From an uncultured Maricaulis sp. (lineage in GTDB: Bacteria > Pseudomonadota > Alphaproteobacteria > Caulobacterales > Maricaulaceae), in the NCBI RefSeq assembly GCF_947259345.1, contig NZ_CAMYLS010000027.1, forward strand, positions 212,029 to 276,028: 64,000 nucleotides of DNA. Reading direction: 5' to 3'. The stretch's first letter is position 1. Every line of letters starts with the position of its first letter. Positions 1 through 10,074 of this stretch are shown here, in pieces. The notes under the pieces are model-generated. The model searched no databases. It saw only the letters and a program-made list of their open reading frames with translations, and was not told the DNA's origin. The position numbers and the translations under genes were made by a program.

Positions 1-2
1 TG

Positions 3-2000
3 CCCTTCGCCCGCTATCAAGGCCATCGTGCGGCGCGCTCGGGTATGCCGGGCTGTGTGGAGATCTGGCCGGCCATCCCCAAACCCCCGCAGGTCGAGGA
101 GACCTCGATTTTCGACCCGGTCGATCTTCAGGCCCGCGGCACTTCCCGTGACCTGCTCGCCCGGACAGTCGCCGGCGAGATCGCCGACATGCTTCGCCGC
201 GGCGATGCGGTCTGGGAGGAAAAATCGGGGCGTTTCACGGCGCGTCCGGTTCGCCCCTCCGATATTGCCATCCTGGTCTGGCGGCGAACCGGTGGCTTCT
301 TCGAGGAAGTCATTCGCCAGCTCAAGCTGAACGGTGTGCCCGTGGCGGGTGCCGATCGCATGGTGCTGCGCGAGCAGACCGCGGTGAAGGACATGCTGGC
401 GCTGGGGCGCTTTGCCATGACGTCCGGCGATGATCTCGCCCTGGCGGAAATCCTGCGCTCGCCGCTCTTTGATCCGATCGACCCGGAACAGCCGGGCATA
501 GATGAAACCGCGCTCTATGATCTCGCCCGCTCGCGGACCGACCTCAAGCGCCGCGGCACCTTGTGGAATGCGCTCTTCACCAGTGAGGACCCGCGCTTTG
601 CGGATGCCCGCCAGGCCCTGACCCAGCTGCGGGACCAGGCCGACAAGACACGGCTCTATGATCTCTTCACCGGCTTCCTCAATGCCCGCACACCAACCGG
701 TGAGACGCGCTGGGCCCGCATCTATGCCCGTCTGGGTGAGGAGGCGCGCGATCCGCTGCAGGAATTCCTCGCCCGGGCGCTCCAGCATGAGCGCGAGGAG
801 GGTGGCGCGCTGGCGAGCTTCATCGCGCGAATTGAGGGCGAAGAGACCCAGATCAAGCGCGAGATGAGCCCGGACCGTAACGAGGTTCAGGTGATGACGG
901 TCCATGCCTCCAAAGGGCTGGAGCGCCCGGTGATCATTCTTCCGGACACCACGCGCAGCCCGGTCACCGGCAAGACGGATCCGGTTTTTGCGCATCCCGA
1001 GTGCGGATTGCTCTGGTCACCGCGCAAGGCTGAAGACCCGGAGGTGGTCGAAGGATTGCGCCTTGAGGCTCAAAACCGGCAATTGGCCGAACATGGCCGG
1101 CTGCTCTATGTCGCCCTGACCCGGGCCCGGGATCGCCTGATCGTGTGTGGCTGGCGTCAGGGGCGTGGCGATCTCGGCCAGATTTCCGACGATAGCTGGT
1201 ACAAGCAACTCGCCGACGCCTGGCAGGGCGAGGGCTGGAACGAGATCGCCACCCCGGTTGATGCTGTTGTCGAAGAGGCTGGCCCCGGTCTGCGCTTCGG
1301 GTCGGCACCGGTGGTGCTGGGTCGGGCCGTCGACGAGGATGGCGAGCGCGCAGCGATCCCCGACTGGGCGTCCGCGGCTGTGGCGCTGGAAGAAGGGCAG
1401 ATCCGCAGCGCGGCCCCGTCCAGCCTGCTGGCGGATGAAGAGGCCGAGCCTGCCGTCCGGTCTCCGCTGGCCGATCCGGGCGGGCATCGCTTCCGTCGCG
1501 GTGATGTGATCCACAAACTGCTCCAGACCTTGCCCGACCTGCCCCACGAGCGGCGCGAGGCGGCAGCGTCGCGCTTCCTCTCGGCCCAGCCGGATATTGC
1601 CGAGGCCGATCGCGCGCAAATTGTCACCGAGACGCTGGGGATTCTCGATCATCCGGAATTTGCGCCGCTATTCGGACCGGACAGTCGGGCCGAGGTCGCC
1701 CTCGTCGGACACGCGCCGGGCCTGCCCGCCAATACGATCATACGTGGCCAGGTCGACCGACTGGTCGTGACCGCGGATGAGGTCCTCATCATCGACTACA
1801 AGACCAATCGCCCGCCCCCGAGCGAGGTTGCTGCAGTGGCGAAAGTCTATCTCGGCCAGATGGCCACCTATCGTGCCCTCCTGCGAGCGGTTCATCCCGG
1901 AAAATCCGTGCGTTGCGCCCTGCTCTGGACGGATGCGGCGCGATTGATGGTGCTTCCGGACGCGGTTCTTGATCACATCTTCGACGCGGGCGTGGCTTGA
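3..2000 (+). CDS. addA: Double-strand break repair helicase-nuclease AddA, C-terminal part (5' end outside the window)
   Basis: The reading frame is open from the first bases of the window, so the N-terminal half, including the Walker A motif, is missing. What remains is the end of a UvrD-type superfamily 1 helicase: motif V around VMTVHASKGLE (base 895 on) and motif VI around LLYVALTRARDRL (base 1100 on). A RecB-like nuclease domain follows, with GQVDRL and the catalytic IIDYKTN (bases 1745-1810), whose Asp and Lys belong to the PD-(D/E)XK site. AddA works with AddB to resect double-strand breaks for RecA. addB would be expected upstream. trxA follows 80 bases downstream on the same strand. 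Identification is firm from the paired helicase and nuclease motifs. Confidence 0.95.
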   Translation, partial: PFARYQGHRAARSGMPGCVEIWPAIPKPPQVEETSIFDPVDLQARGTSRDLLARTVAGEIADMLRRGDAVWEEKSGRFTARPVRPSDIAILVWRRTGGFFEEVIRQLKLNGVPVAGADRMVLREQTAVKDMLALGRFAMTSGDDLALAEILRSPLFDPIDPEQPGIDETALYDLARSRTDLKRRGTLWNALFTSEDPRFADARQALTQLRDQADKTRLYDLFTGFLNARTPTGETRWARIYARLGEEARDPLQEFLARALQHEREEGGALASFIARIEGEETQIKREMSPDRNEVQVMTVHASKGLERPVIILPDTTRSPVTGKTDPVFAHPECGLLWSPRKAEDPEVVEGLRLEAQNRQLAEHGRLLYVALTRARDRLIVCGWRQGRGDLGQISDDSWYKQLADAWQGEGWNEIATPVDAVVEEAGPGLRFGSAPVVLGRAVDEDGERAAIPDWASAAVALEEGQIRSAAPSSLLADEEAEPAVRSPLADPGGHRFRRGDVIHKLLQTLPDLPHERREAAASRFLSAQPDIAEADRAQIVTETLGILDHPEFAPLFGPDSRAEVALVGHAPGLPANTIIRGQVDRLVVTADEVLIIDYKTNRPPPSEVAAVAKVYLGQMATYRALLRAVHPGKSVRCALLWTDAARLMVLPDAVLDHIFDAGVA

Positions 2001-2080
2001 CGCGGGGGCTCGCCCCCCCTACCTCACGCGCCATCAATTGAGTCCGCCCCCGCGGATTCGTTTCAGCAAAGGAGTGTCCC

Positions 2081-2401
2081 ATGGCGACCAAAGCGGTCAG
2101 CGATGAATCCTTCGAGAGTGACGTGATCAATGCCACCGGCCCGGTCCTTGTGGACTTCTGGGCTGAATGGTGTGGTCCGTGCAAACAGATTTCCCCGGCG
2201 CTCGAAGAGATTGCCGAAGAAATGTCCGGTGCGCTGACGGTGGCCAAGGTGAATATCGACGACCATCCGATGACGCCGGGCAAATATGGTGTGCGTGGCA
2301 TTCCGACCCTGATGATCTTCAAGGACGGCCAGGTCGTCTCGACCAAGATCGGCGCCATGGCCAAGGGCAAGATCTCCGAGTGGGTCCAGGAAACGCTCTA
2401 G
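2081..2401 (+). CDS. trxA: Thioredoxin
   Basis: The protein has 106 residues, the usual thioredoxin size. The redox site WCGPC sits around residues 30-34 after VDFWAE, and the conserved cis-proline is in GIPTLMIF. It is a cytoplasmic general disulfide reductant, normally recharged by thioredoxin reductase. A ribosome-binding sequence, AAAGGAG, lies just before the ATG. It follows addA on the same strand and ends at a strong intrinsic terminator, so it closes this transcription unit. Confidence 0.97.
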   Translation: MATKAVSDESFESDVINATGPVLVDFWAEWCGPCKQISPALEEIAEEMSGALTVAKVNIDDHPMTPGKYGVRGIPTLMIFKDGQVVSTKIGAMAKGKISEWVQETL

Positions 2402-2431
2402 GCGGTTCTTGATCAGCGAAGACAAGAAAAC

Positions 2432-2459
2432 GGGCTCTCCGGTCGGAGGGCCCTTTTTT
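2432..2459 (+). terminator. Intrinsic terminator after trxA
   Basis: A 9-bp stem (2432-2440 with 2445-2453, one G-T pair) with a 4-base loop is followed by six T residues. It lies 31 bases after the trxA stop. Confidence 0.85.
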
Positions 2460-2477
2460 GTTGCGCGATTGAACGCG

Positions 2478-3494
2478 TCAGCCCGCATTGATCAGCTGGA
2501 CGGCCACATCATCGGCGCTGTCAGCGTCGGAAGCGATGTCAGGCATCACGCCCCGGCCCTCGATCCGGCCATTCGAGACCGAATAATAGTCCGCAATGGG
2601 CAGCCAGAGCTGCAGACCTTCGGGCAGGTCAAACACGGTCTGGGACAGCATCTGGCCGGCGGTGACCTCCCCGATCAGTGTGGCGCGACCGGAGGCTTTC
2701 AGAGCGTCGGCAGCCATCTCGGCGGCGCTGGCGGTGGTTTCGCTGACAAGGACATAGACCGGCCCGTCATAACGGTTCTCGGTAACGGGTTCGAAGCGGA
2801 TCGGGGTCAAGGAGTTGACCTGAACGGCCTGCCAGAAGGAGCGCAAGGACCAACCCTCCCAGGACGCGATGCCGTCGATATCAGAGGCCGTGGGCGCGCG
2901 GTCATGGGCTGCATTCCAGGGCTGCGACACGAAGATGCCGGCCTCAAGCGGTTCAGCCAGGACGTGGCGGACGAGCGGAAGGACCGCGAAGGCCCCGCCG
3001 CCATTCTCACGCAGATCGATCACCAAAGCCTCGGCGCCCCGGGCGGCGATCTGGGCATAGGCCGCATTGATCTCCTCAATCGTGTCCTGACCCATCATGG
3101 TCGTGACGGTGAGAATGGCCGTCTCATCCTGCCAGCCCAGCGTGGCGCCACCTCCCCCGATGCGCAGATTGTCGACATGGGTGGCCATCTGTTCGGCCGT
3201 GCCCTGGGCCTCCGACAAGGTGACGTGGGAAAAGGGGGCGTCAGCCCAGATCGCGCGAAAGCCGTTGAGGAAATCGGCGCGATTGGTCGCCTCGGAGCCC
3301 AGCTCCAGCATGGCCGTTTCGATCGCCTGATAGGCGGGTGCGTCGAGCTCCTCGGGATTGTAGTGATGGTCGCGCATCAGTGTGGTGATCGCATTGGCGA
3401 CCGGCTGCATGTCGGTGGCGCCCGGACCCGGTTCGGCAGACGCCGATGATTGCACCAGAGCCAGCAGGCCGGCGGCCATGAGTGAGAATGTCAT
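2478..3494 (-). CDS. Secreted S41-family (tail-specific-like) peptidase
   Basis: The frame extends upstream, but the ATG at 3494 is the better start: it has a GGAG ribosome-binding site and begins a clear signal peptide (MTFSLMAAGLLALVQSSASA), giving 338 residues. The core resembles an S41 peptidase: a helical N-terminal part, VIDLRENGGG, and the nucleophile region ETTASAAEMAADALKASGRA, where Ser in ASAAE is the expected catalytic residue. The Lys used by Ctp-type enzymes about 25 residues later is Gln here (TAGQ), so it belongs to the non-Ctp branch of S41 or has altered catalysis. No PDZ domain is visible. It lies between trxA and folC, facing trxA. Confidence 0.85.
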   Translation of the reverse strand: MTFSLMAAGLLALVQSSASAEPGPGATDMQPVANAITTLMRDHHYNPEELDAPAYQAIETAMLELGSEATNRADFLNGFRAIWADAPFSHVTLSEAQGTAEQMATHVDNLRIGGGGATLGWQDETAILTVTTMMGQDTIEEINAAYAQIAARGAEALVIDLRENGGGAFAVLPLVRHVLAEPLEAGIFVSQPWNAAHDRAPTASDIDGIASWEGWSLRSFWQAVQVNSLTPIRFEPVTENRYDGPVYVLVSETTASAAEMAADALKASGRATLIGEVTAGQMLSQTVFDLPEGLQLWLPIADYYSVSNGRIEGRGVMPDIASDADSADDVAVQLINAG

Positions 3495-3582
3495 GATTTT
3501 CTGTCTCCAAAGGGCGCTCGAGTCCTGAGGAAGTGGGATGCCTGTGGCAGCCCGATTGGATGCAGTGTCGCTGCGCTGGCGC

Positions 3583-4905
3583 TCAGCCCGGTGTGATGTG
3601 CGGAGGTTCGTCGCCCAGGGCCAGCGCCTCGCCGACCAGATAGAGCGAGCCGCTGACCAGGATGCGTGGCGAGGGTGTTTCCCTGGCGGCATTTTTCATC
3701 GCCGGGATCAGGCCGGTGGCGGCGCAGGCGTCCAGCCCGGCGCGCTTGGACGCGGCCACGACCTCGTCCACCGGCTGCGAGCCGCCGCGGCCGGACTTGA
3801 ACTCCACCGCGATCAGGCGGCGGGCGAGGCCGGCGAACTGGCTGCACCAGGCCTCCACATCCTTGCCCGGCGTGAAACCGGCAATGATGACCAGCGGTCG
3901 GTCCTCACGCTCATCCATGTCGGCAAGAGCGTGGGAGAGGGCCTTGGCGGCGGCTTCGTTATGACCACTGTCGAGCCAGAGCTCGGCTTCGACCTTGCGG
4001 GCGATATCGCCGATCGGTCCGGACGACACGCGCTGCAATCGACCGGGCCAGCGCGCATCGCCAATGCCCTTGGCGACGGCGTCCTCCGGCCATTGCAGGA
4101 CCGCGGCGCAGGCCGCCGCCGCACCAGCATTGAGGATCTGATGCGGACCGAGCAGGCCCGGTGCCGGCAAATCCCAGACCTGGTTCTCGTTCTCGTAGAC
4201 CAGCCGTCCGTGCTGCATATAGGCATTATAGTCGCGGCCCCAGACATAGGTCGGTGCGCCGATCTTCTGGGCTTCGTCAAGGATGGCGGATTCGGCGATA
4301 TCGCACTGGCTGGCGATCACCGCCGGCACGCCAAATTTGCAGATGCCGGCCTTGATGCGGGCAATGTCGGCGAGTTCGTCGCCAAGGAATTCCTGGTGGT
4401 CGAGACTGACCGGCGTGATCACGCTGAGGGCCGGTTTGGCGATGACATTGGTGGCATCCAGTCGCCCGCCCATGCCGACTTCCAGGATGAGGCGGTCGGC
4501 GGGATGTTCGGAAAAGAGCAGGAAGGCGGCTGCCGTGGTGATCTCGAAGAAGGTTATGGGTTCGCCGAAATTGGCGGCTTCGCAGCGGGCAAAGGCCTCG
4601 ATCAGCGTGCGGTCATCCACCGGCCTGGAATCGAGCAGGATACGCTCATTGAAATTGACCAGATGGGGTGAGGTATAGATATGGACGCGCTCGCCCTTGG
4701 CGCGGGCCATCTCGGCCAGAAAGGCGCACAGCGAGCCTTTGCCATTGGTCCCGGCGACATGGATGGTCGGTGGCAGGCTGTCCTGCGGCGAGCCAAGTGC
4801 GGCCAGGAGCCGCTGAAGGCGGCCCAGGGAGAGGTCAATTTTCCGGGGATGCAGGCGCGCAAGGCGCGCCAGCGCGTCGTCGAGGGCTTGTCGACGCGTG
4901 CTAAT
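3583..4905 (-). CDS. folC: Bifunctional folylpolyglutamate synthase/dihydrofolate synthase with an apparent ATT start
   Basis: FolC adds glutamate to dihydropteroate and folates using ATP. The Mur-ligase-type P-loop [10 protein letters not shown] is at about residues 49-58, followed by [15 protein letters not shown] and a C-terminal glutamate-ligase domain ([12 protein letters not shown]). The first in-frame ATG (4710) lies after the P-loop, so it cannot be the true start. Upstream, the frame holds no ATG, GTG or TTG before a stop at 4921-4923. The only plausible starts are non-canonical; ATT at 4905-4903 gives 440 residues starting (M)[14 protein letters not shown], typical of FolC, and overlaps the accD stop. 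A GGGGGGAG run lies two bases before it. ACG at 4899 or CTG codons further in are alternatives. The gene is coupled to accD, as in related bacteria. Confidence 0.9.
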   Translation of the reverse strand: MSTRRQALDDALARLARLHPRKIDLSLGRLQRLLAALGSPQDSLPPTIHVAGTNGKGSLCAFLAEMARAKGERVHIYTSPHLVNFNERILLDSRPVDDRTLIEAFARCEAANFGEPITFFEITTAAAFLLFSEHPADRLILEVGMGGRLDATNVIAKPALSVITPVSLDHQEFLGDELADIARIKAGICKFGVPAVIASQCDIAESAILDEAQKIGAPTYVWGRDYNAYMQHGRLVYENENQVWDLPAPGLLGPHQILNAGAAAACAAVLQWPEDAVAKGIGDARWPGRLQRVSSGPIGDIARKVEAELWLDSGHNEAAAKALSHALADMDEREDRPLVIIAGFTPGKDVEAWCSQFAGLARRLIAVEFKSGRGGSQPVDEVVAASKRAGLDACAATGLIPAMKNAARETPSPRILVSGSLYLVGEALALGDEPPHITPG

Positions 4906-5836
4906 GGCTCCCCCCGTCGGTCACCACATGATCAGGCGGCGGCGGGGTGAGGGAGGCGGGCATGGAGGTGCCGGGTTTCTTCATCAAGACCCTCAACATG
5001 CGGGCCAGTGTAGCGGGAATGTCGGCGCGATGCACCACTTTGTCGACCATGCCCTTTTCCAGCAAATACTCGGCGCGCTGGAACCCTTCCGGCAATTTTT
5101 CGCGAATGGTTTGCTCGATCACGCGCGGCCCGGCAAAGCCGATCAGGGCGCCGGGCTCGGCGATATGGATATCGCCCAGCATGGCGTAGGAAGCGGTTAC
5201 CCCGCCCGTGGTCGGATCGGTCAACACGACGACATAGGGCAGGCCGGCCTCGCGCAACATGTCGACGGCCAGCGTTGTGCGCGGCATCTGCATCAGCGAC
5301 AGGGCGCCTTCCTGCATGCGGGCGCCACCGGCCGCGGTGAAAACGATGAGCGGCGCCTTGCGCGACAGGGCGAGCTCGGCGGCCTTGATGAAGCTCTCAC
5401 CCGCGGCCATGCCAAGCGAGCCACCCATGAAGGCGAAGTTCTGGACCAGAACGACGCTGTCGAGTCCGCCGATCTGGCCATGGGCGATCGCCATCGCATC
5501 ATCGCGCCCGGTCTTCTTGCGGGCCGCGGCGAGGCGCGTCGTATAGGGTTTGTCGTCGCGGAATTTGAGCGGATCCTTGGCCACTTCCGGCGTGTCGATC
5601 TCGGTGTACTCGCCGTCGAAGGTGAACTGGAAGCGATAGGCCGGGGTGATCCGCATATGGTGACCGGCCGGGGTCACGAACATCCCCGCTTCCAGGTCCT
5701 TGTGGAAGACCATCTCCTCGGAGATCGGGCATTTGACCCAGAGATTGTCCGGCGTGTCGCGTTTGGAAAAAATCTTCGACATGCCCGGCGGCGTGATTTT
5801 CGACAGCCAGTTCAATCCGTTCGACTTCTCGGTCAT
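4901..5836 (-). CDS. accD: Acetyl-CoA carboxylase carboxyltransferase subunit beta
   Basis: With AccA it transfers carboxyl from biotin to acetyl-CoA to make malonyl-CoA, the first step of fatty-acid synthesis. The 311 residues contain the carboxyltransferase core: [38 protein letters not shown] and [12 protein letters not shown]. The N-terminal region that holds a four-Cys zinc finger in E. coli keeps only one Cys (Cys36, in VKCP); the other positions are Ser39, Val54 and Ala57, though the flanking GHHMRI is kept. The same loss is known from other alphaproteobacterial AccD proteins. It follows trpA by 41 bases, and its stop overlaps the probable folC start. Confidence 0.97.
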   Translation of the reverse strand: MTEKSNGLNWLSKITPPGMSKIFSKRDTPDNLWVKCPISEEMVFHKDLEAGMFVTPAGHHMRITPAYRFQFTFDGEYTEIDTPEVAKDPLKFRDDKPYTTRLAAARKKTGRDDAMAIAHGQIGGLDSVVLVQNFAFMGGSLGMAAGESFIKAAELALSRKAPLIVFTAAGGARMQEGALSLMQMPRTTLAVDMLREAGLPYVVVLTDPTTGGVTASYAMLGDIHIAEPGALIGFAGPRVIEQTIREKLPEGFQRAEYLLEKGMVDKVVHRADIPATLARMLRVLMKKPGTSMPASLTPPPPDHVVTDGGSH

Positions 5837-5877
5837 CGCGTCTTCCGTACTCTTTGCAGCCCGAAGGCCTACCAGTA

Positions 5878-6666
5878 TCAGCGTCGGGCGGCATGCACCG
5901 CCGAGGCCAGTCGTTTCACCAGGCCGGTTGCCCCGTCGATGCCGCCCTCATGCATGGCGTCGACAATGGCCGATCCGACCACGACAGCATCAGCCCGTTT
6001 GGCGATCGCTTCGGCCTGTTCAGGCTCGCGAACGCCAAATCCCACCGCGACCGGCAGGCCGGACGCGGCCTTGACCCGGTCGACAGCGGCACCAACCTCG
6101 GTGACCACGCCGGTTCCGGCCCCGGTCACCCCTGTCGTGGAGACGTAATAAACGAAGCCTGCCGTATTGGCGACCACGGTCGCCAGACGGTCATCATCGG
6201 TGGTCGGCGTGGCCAGGCGGATCAGGGCAATGCCTTGCTTGGTCAGTGCGGTGCGCAGCTCGTTGTCCTCTTCCGGCGGGACATCGACACAAATCAGGCC
6301 ATCCACCCCGGCCTTGGCGGCGGCTTTGGCAAAGGCCTCCCAGCCCATCGAGAAGATCGGGTTGGCATAGCCCATCAAGACCAGCGGCGTTTCGGTGTCG
6401 CGCTTGCGGAACTCGGCAGCCTGGGCGAGCGTGCCCTTCAGCGTCATGCCCGCCTCCAGCGCCCGCAGCGCCGAGGCCTGGATGGACGGCCCGTCCGCCA
6501 TCGGATCGGTAAAGGGCATGCCCAGCTCGATGACATCGGCACCAGCCGCCGGCAGTGCATTCAGCAAGCCCTGGCTGTCACCATCGCCGGCCATCATGTA
6601 GGCAACAAATCCGGCACGATTATAGGCGGTCAGCTCCGCGAAACGGGTGGTGAGGCGGTTGGTCAT
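5878..6666 (-). CDS. trpA: Tryptophan synthase alpha subunit
   Basis: It cleaves indole-3-glycerol phosphate to indole and glyceraldehyde 3-phosphate. Of 262 residues, the catalytic Glu47 (in [10 protein letters not shown]) and Asp58 (in DPMADGPS) are present, as are [10 protein letters not shown] and the phosphate-binding VGSAIVDAM. The ATG at 6666 gives the normal length; the open frame reaches 63 bases further upstream into trpB. It starts two bases after the trpB stop, as expected for translational coupling of the alpha and beta subunits. Confidence 0.97.
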   Translation of the reverse strand: MTNRLTTRFAELTAYNRAGFVAYMMAGDGDSQGLLNALPAAGADVIELGMPFTDPMADGPSIQASALRALEAGMTLKGTLAQAAEFRKRDTETPLVLMGYANPIFSMGWEAFAKAAAKAGVDGLICVDVPPEEDNELRTALTKQGIALIRLATPTTDDDRLATVVANTAGFVYYVSTTGVTGAGTGVVTEVGAAVDRVKAASGLPVAVGFGVREPEQAEAIAKRADAVVVGSAIVDAMHEGGIDGATGLVKRLASAVHAARR

Positions 6667-6668
6667 GG

Positions 6669-7901
<1,233 letters not shown>

Positions 7902-7930
7902 GGCACGCTCCTTGTGCGCTGGAATGGGGC

Positions 7931-8566
7931 TCAGCAATTCGCCAGGGCGTTGGCGAAGCCGGCGATGCGCGCCGCATCCTTCTGGCCGGGCGCGCTTTCA
8001 ATACCGGAAGACACGTCAACCGCCCCGGCTCCGGCAGCCGAGACAGCGGCGCAGACATTGGTGTCATCAAGCCCGCCGGACAAGAGCCAGGGCACGGAAA
8101 TCTGCAGAGATTTCAGCAAAGCATAATCATAGCCATGGCCCAGCCCGCCGGGTCGATCGGCGCCGGCCGGTGGTTTGGCATCAAAGAGCAGCATGTCAGC
8201 GATCCGATCATAGGGCTTGGCCGCGTCCAGATCGCTCGCCTCGGCCACCGGCAAGGCCTTGATAACGCCCCGTTTTGCATAGGCACGGGCCTGGATGACG
8301 CGCTGCGGGTCTTCCGAACCGTGCAACTGAATCCAGTCCGGCTGCATGGCGTCCCGAATCTGCGCCAGCAAATCATCATCCGGATTGACCGTGACTGCGA
8401 CTGTCTCGCTGGACTTCGCCAGGTGACACAGCTCGCCAGCCAATGCAGGCGAGACATGGCGGGGGCTCTTGGGGAAAATCACATAACCCGTCCAGCGCGC
8501 CCCGGCCGCCTCGGCGGCCGCCACGTCGCGCCCGGTCTTCAATCCGCAGAATTTGATATCGGTCAT
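7931..8566 (-). CDS. trpF: Phosphoribosylanthranilate isomerase
   Basis: It performs the Amadori rearrangement of phosphoribosylanthranilate to CdRP in tryptophan synthesis. The family start [14 protein letters not shown], the substrate-binding IQLHGSED and the C-terminal [10 protein letters not shown] with [13 protein letters not shown] are all present in 211 residues. The start at 8566 ([10 protein letters not shown]) matches the family; the open frame runs 63 bases further up. It is the first gene of trpFBA-accD-folC. The tryptophan enzymes before this step are not in the window. Confidence 0.96.
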   Translation of the reverse strand: MTDIKFCGLKTGRDVAAAEAAGARWTGYVIFPKSPRHVSPALAGELCHLAKSSETVAVTVNPDDDLLAQIRDAMQPDWIQLHGSEDPQRVIQARAYAKRGVIKALPVAEASDLDAAKPYDRIADMLLFDAKPPAGADRPGGLGHGYDYALLKSLQISVPWLLSGGLDDTNVCAAVSAAGAGAVDVSSGIESAPGQKDAARIAGFANALANC

Positions 8567-8857
8567 GGGCTGAGCGTTAGCGGTTTCAAGGGCGCGGGGG
8601 AAGCCTTCTGTGAAGCGAGGCCAGGGCACCCGTCCCGAGGGGGCGCATGACTAGAATTCTGCGCGACGCGCGGGCTGACCCATAAATCCCATGGCAGCCA
8701 GCGGGCCGTATCGGGTTCTTGAGGTCAAGGGCGCCGTAGGCGCCGCTTCGCGGGCATGCCCCTTGAGCTCAAGAACCCGATACGGCTGTCTCCCGGCAAG
8801 GGCTTTAAGGAGACGTACGCGCTTCGCGCGATGATCGGGCCTCAGCCGGCATATCTC
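8567..8857. other. Intergenic region between lysR and trpF, holding a long inverted repeat
   Basis: I find no credible gene in these 291 bases. The region is the leader of the trpF operon and the 3' flank of the LysR gene, both on the - strand. Its main structure is the 27-bp inverted repeat annotated separately. Confidence 0.6.
8705..8786. repeat. 27-bp near-perfect inverted repeat (cruciform or hairpin) upstream of trpF
   Basis: The arms 8705-8731 and 8760-8786 are complementary at 26 of 27 positions, separated by a 28-base loop that contains its own GGCGCC repeats. No T-run follows on either side, so it is not a standard intrinsic terminator. It could end lysR transcription, shape the trpF leader RNA, or be one copy of a dispersed palindromic element. 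Confidence 0.75.
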
Positions 8858-9814
8858 TCAGGGCTGACCATTCACCACCGCCTTCCCCGCCTCGGGAAAA
8901 GCCGGTTCGGTCCGATTGAGGCAGAAGGCCATGGGCTGGAACAGCATCCAGGCGATGAAGGCCTTGATCTTGGGCTCTTTCGCGCGGGTCGGGTCGAACA
9001 CCATGTAGTGGCCGTCGCCAAGGTCGAGCTCGGTGGAAAACGGGGCCACCAGCGCTCCCGAGGCCAGCTGTTCGGCGAAATAGATCGGGGTGACCATGGT
9101 GGCCGCATCGCCCGAGGCGATGGCGGCGGAGACCTCCATGGTCTGGGTTTCCAGTTCAAGCGCGGGGCGGTCAGGCAGAAGATCGGGGTCACCGCCGGCT
9201 GTGCGGAACCAGTCTTGCCACCAGCTGATCGGCCCGAACAGGCGCAGCTTGAGCAGGTCGTCCGGGCGTTCGAACGGGCCGAAGCGGTCGAGCGCGGCGC
9301 GCGGGACGAGTGGTGCCGTCGTGTCCCCGAACAGCCGGCGTGCCTCCAGCCCGGGCCATTGCCCCTTGCCAATGCGAATGCCGATATCGGCCTCCCCGGC
9401 CTTGATGTCGACCAGGTCGGAGCGGCTGTCGATCCGGACCGCAAGGCTCGGATTGTCGAGCTGGAAGGCGCCGATGCGCGGAACCAGCCAGTTCGAGCAA
9501 AAGGTCGGCAGGGCGGTCAGCGAGAGCACGCTGTCGCGATCCTCGCGAACATCACGGAAGGTGCGCTCCAGCAGGCGGAAGGCATCCGACGTGCCGCGCG
9601 CCAGGCGGGCGCCGCGCGCGGTGAGCTCGACATGCCGGGCCTTGCGCTCGAAGAGGGTGAAGCCGAGCCGGTCCTCCAGCATTTTGATCTGATAGCTCAC
9701 GGCTGCCTGGGTCATGCCAAGTGCCTCGCCGGTGCGGGTGAAATTTCCAAGCCGCGCCGCCGTCTCGAAGACGCGGATGGCGTTGACCGGAGGAAGATTG
9801 GGCGCTCTATCCAT
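8858..9814 (-). CDS. LysR-family transcriptional regulator, GcvA-like
   Basis: An N-terminal winged helix-turn-helix (PPVNAIRVFETAARLGNFTRTGEALGMTQAAVSYQIKMLEDRLG, residues 8-53; the recognition helix includes TQAAVSYQIK) is followed by a substrate-binding domain in 318 residues. The opening LPPVNAIRVFEAAAR pattern and the WWQDWF segment match the GcvA/AmpR-type subgroup. It is divergent from a 50-residue ORF at 9906, a usual arrangement for a LysR regulator and its target. The effector cannot be predicted. Confidence 0.9.
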   Translation of the reverse strand: MDRAPNLPPVNAIRVFETAARLGNFTRTGEALGMTQAAVSYQIKMLEDRLGFTLFERKARHVELTARGARLARGTSDAFRLLERTFRDVREDRDSVLSLTALPTFCSNWLVPRIGAFQLDNPSLAVRIDSRSDLVDIKAGEADIGIRIGKGQWPGLEARRLFGDTTAPLVPRAALDRFGPFERPDDLLKLRLFGPISWWQDWFRTAGGDPDLLPDRPALELETQTMEVSAAIASGDAATMVTPIYFAEQLASGALVAPFSTELDLGDGHYMVFDPTRAKEPKIKAFIAWMLFQPMAFCLNRTEPAFPEAGKAVVNGQP

Positions 9815-9873
9815 AAATTCAAATTATGACAGACCTATGAGAATGCGTTGGTCACTGACACGATACGCCACCT

Positions 9874-9895
9874 ATATCAAGGCATCGCTTGATAT
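9874..9895. promoter_or_regulatory. Perfect 8-bp inverted repeat in the lysR divergent region, candidate operator
   Basis: ATATCAAG (9874-9881) and CTTGATAT (9888-9895) are exact inverted repeats with a 6-base spacer. They lie 60-81 bases upstream of the LysR start and directly before the GGAGG of the divergent ORF at 9906. This position would let a protein, or the RNA hairpin, block translation or transcription of that ORF. Confidence 0.4.
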
Positions 9896-9905
9896 GGAGG
9901 CGGTC

Positions 9906-10058
9906 ATGACATTGACCGAACTGATGATTGAAACCACCGAGCCCCGGCTTGTGAACGCGGTCATGCCGCGTCACTCGGCGCGTCAGGACTGGCTGGGCTG
10001 GATGGTCCGGCGCTTTGCCTGGCTGGATGGTCATGCGGACTGGAACCGCAAGGCCTAG
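9906..10058 (+). CDS. Small protein of unknown function (50 residues), divergent from lysR
   Basis: The ATG at 9906 has a GGAGG five bases upstream, a better start than the longer frame, which runs back into lysR. The product is basic and tryptophan-rich at its C-terminus (WLGWMVRRFAWLDGHADWNRKA), with no signal peptide or obvious membrane segment. I do not recognise a family. The good ribosome site and the position opposite a LysR gene favour a real gene, but at 50 residues this stays uncertain. Confidence 0.5.
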   Translation: MTLTELMIETTEPRLVNAVMPRHSARQDWLGWMVRRFAWLDGHADWNRKA

Positions 10059-10074
10059 GGGCTCAGATGGCGGC

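Noticed and set aside
2409..3449. 346-residue + strand frame following trxA
   Set aside because: It begins inside the trxA terminator and lies antisense to the S41 peptidase, which has a signal peptide and good ribosome site.
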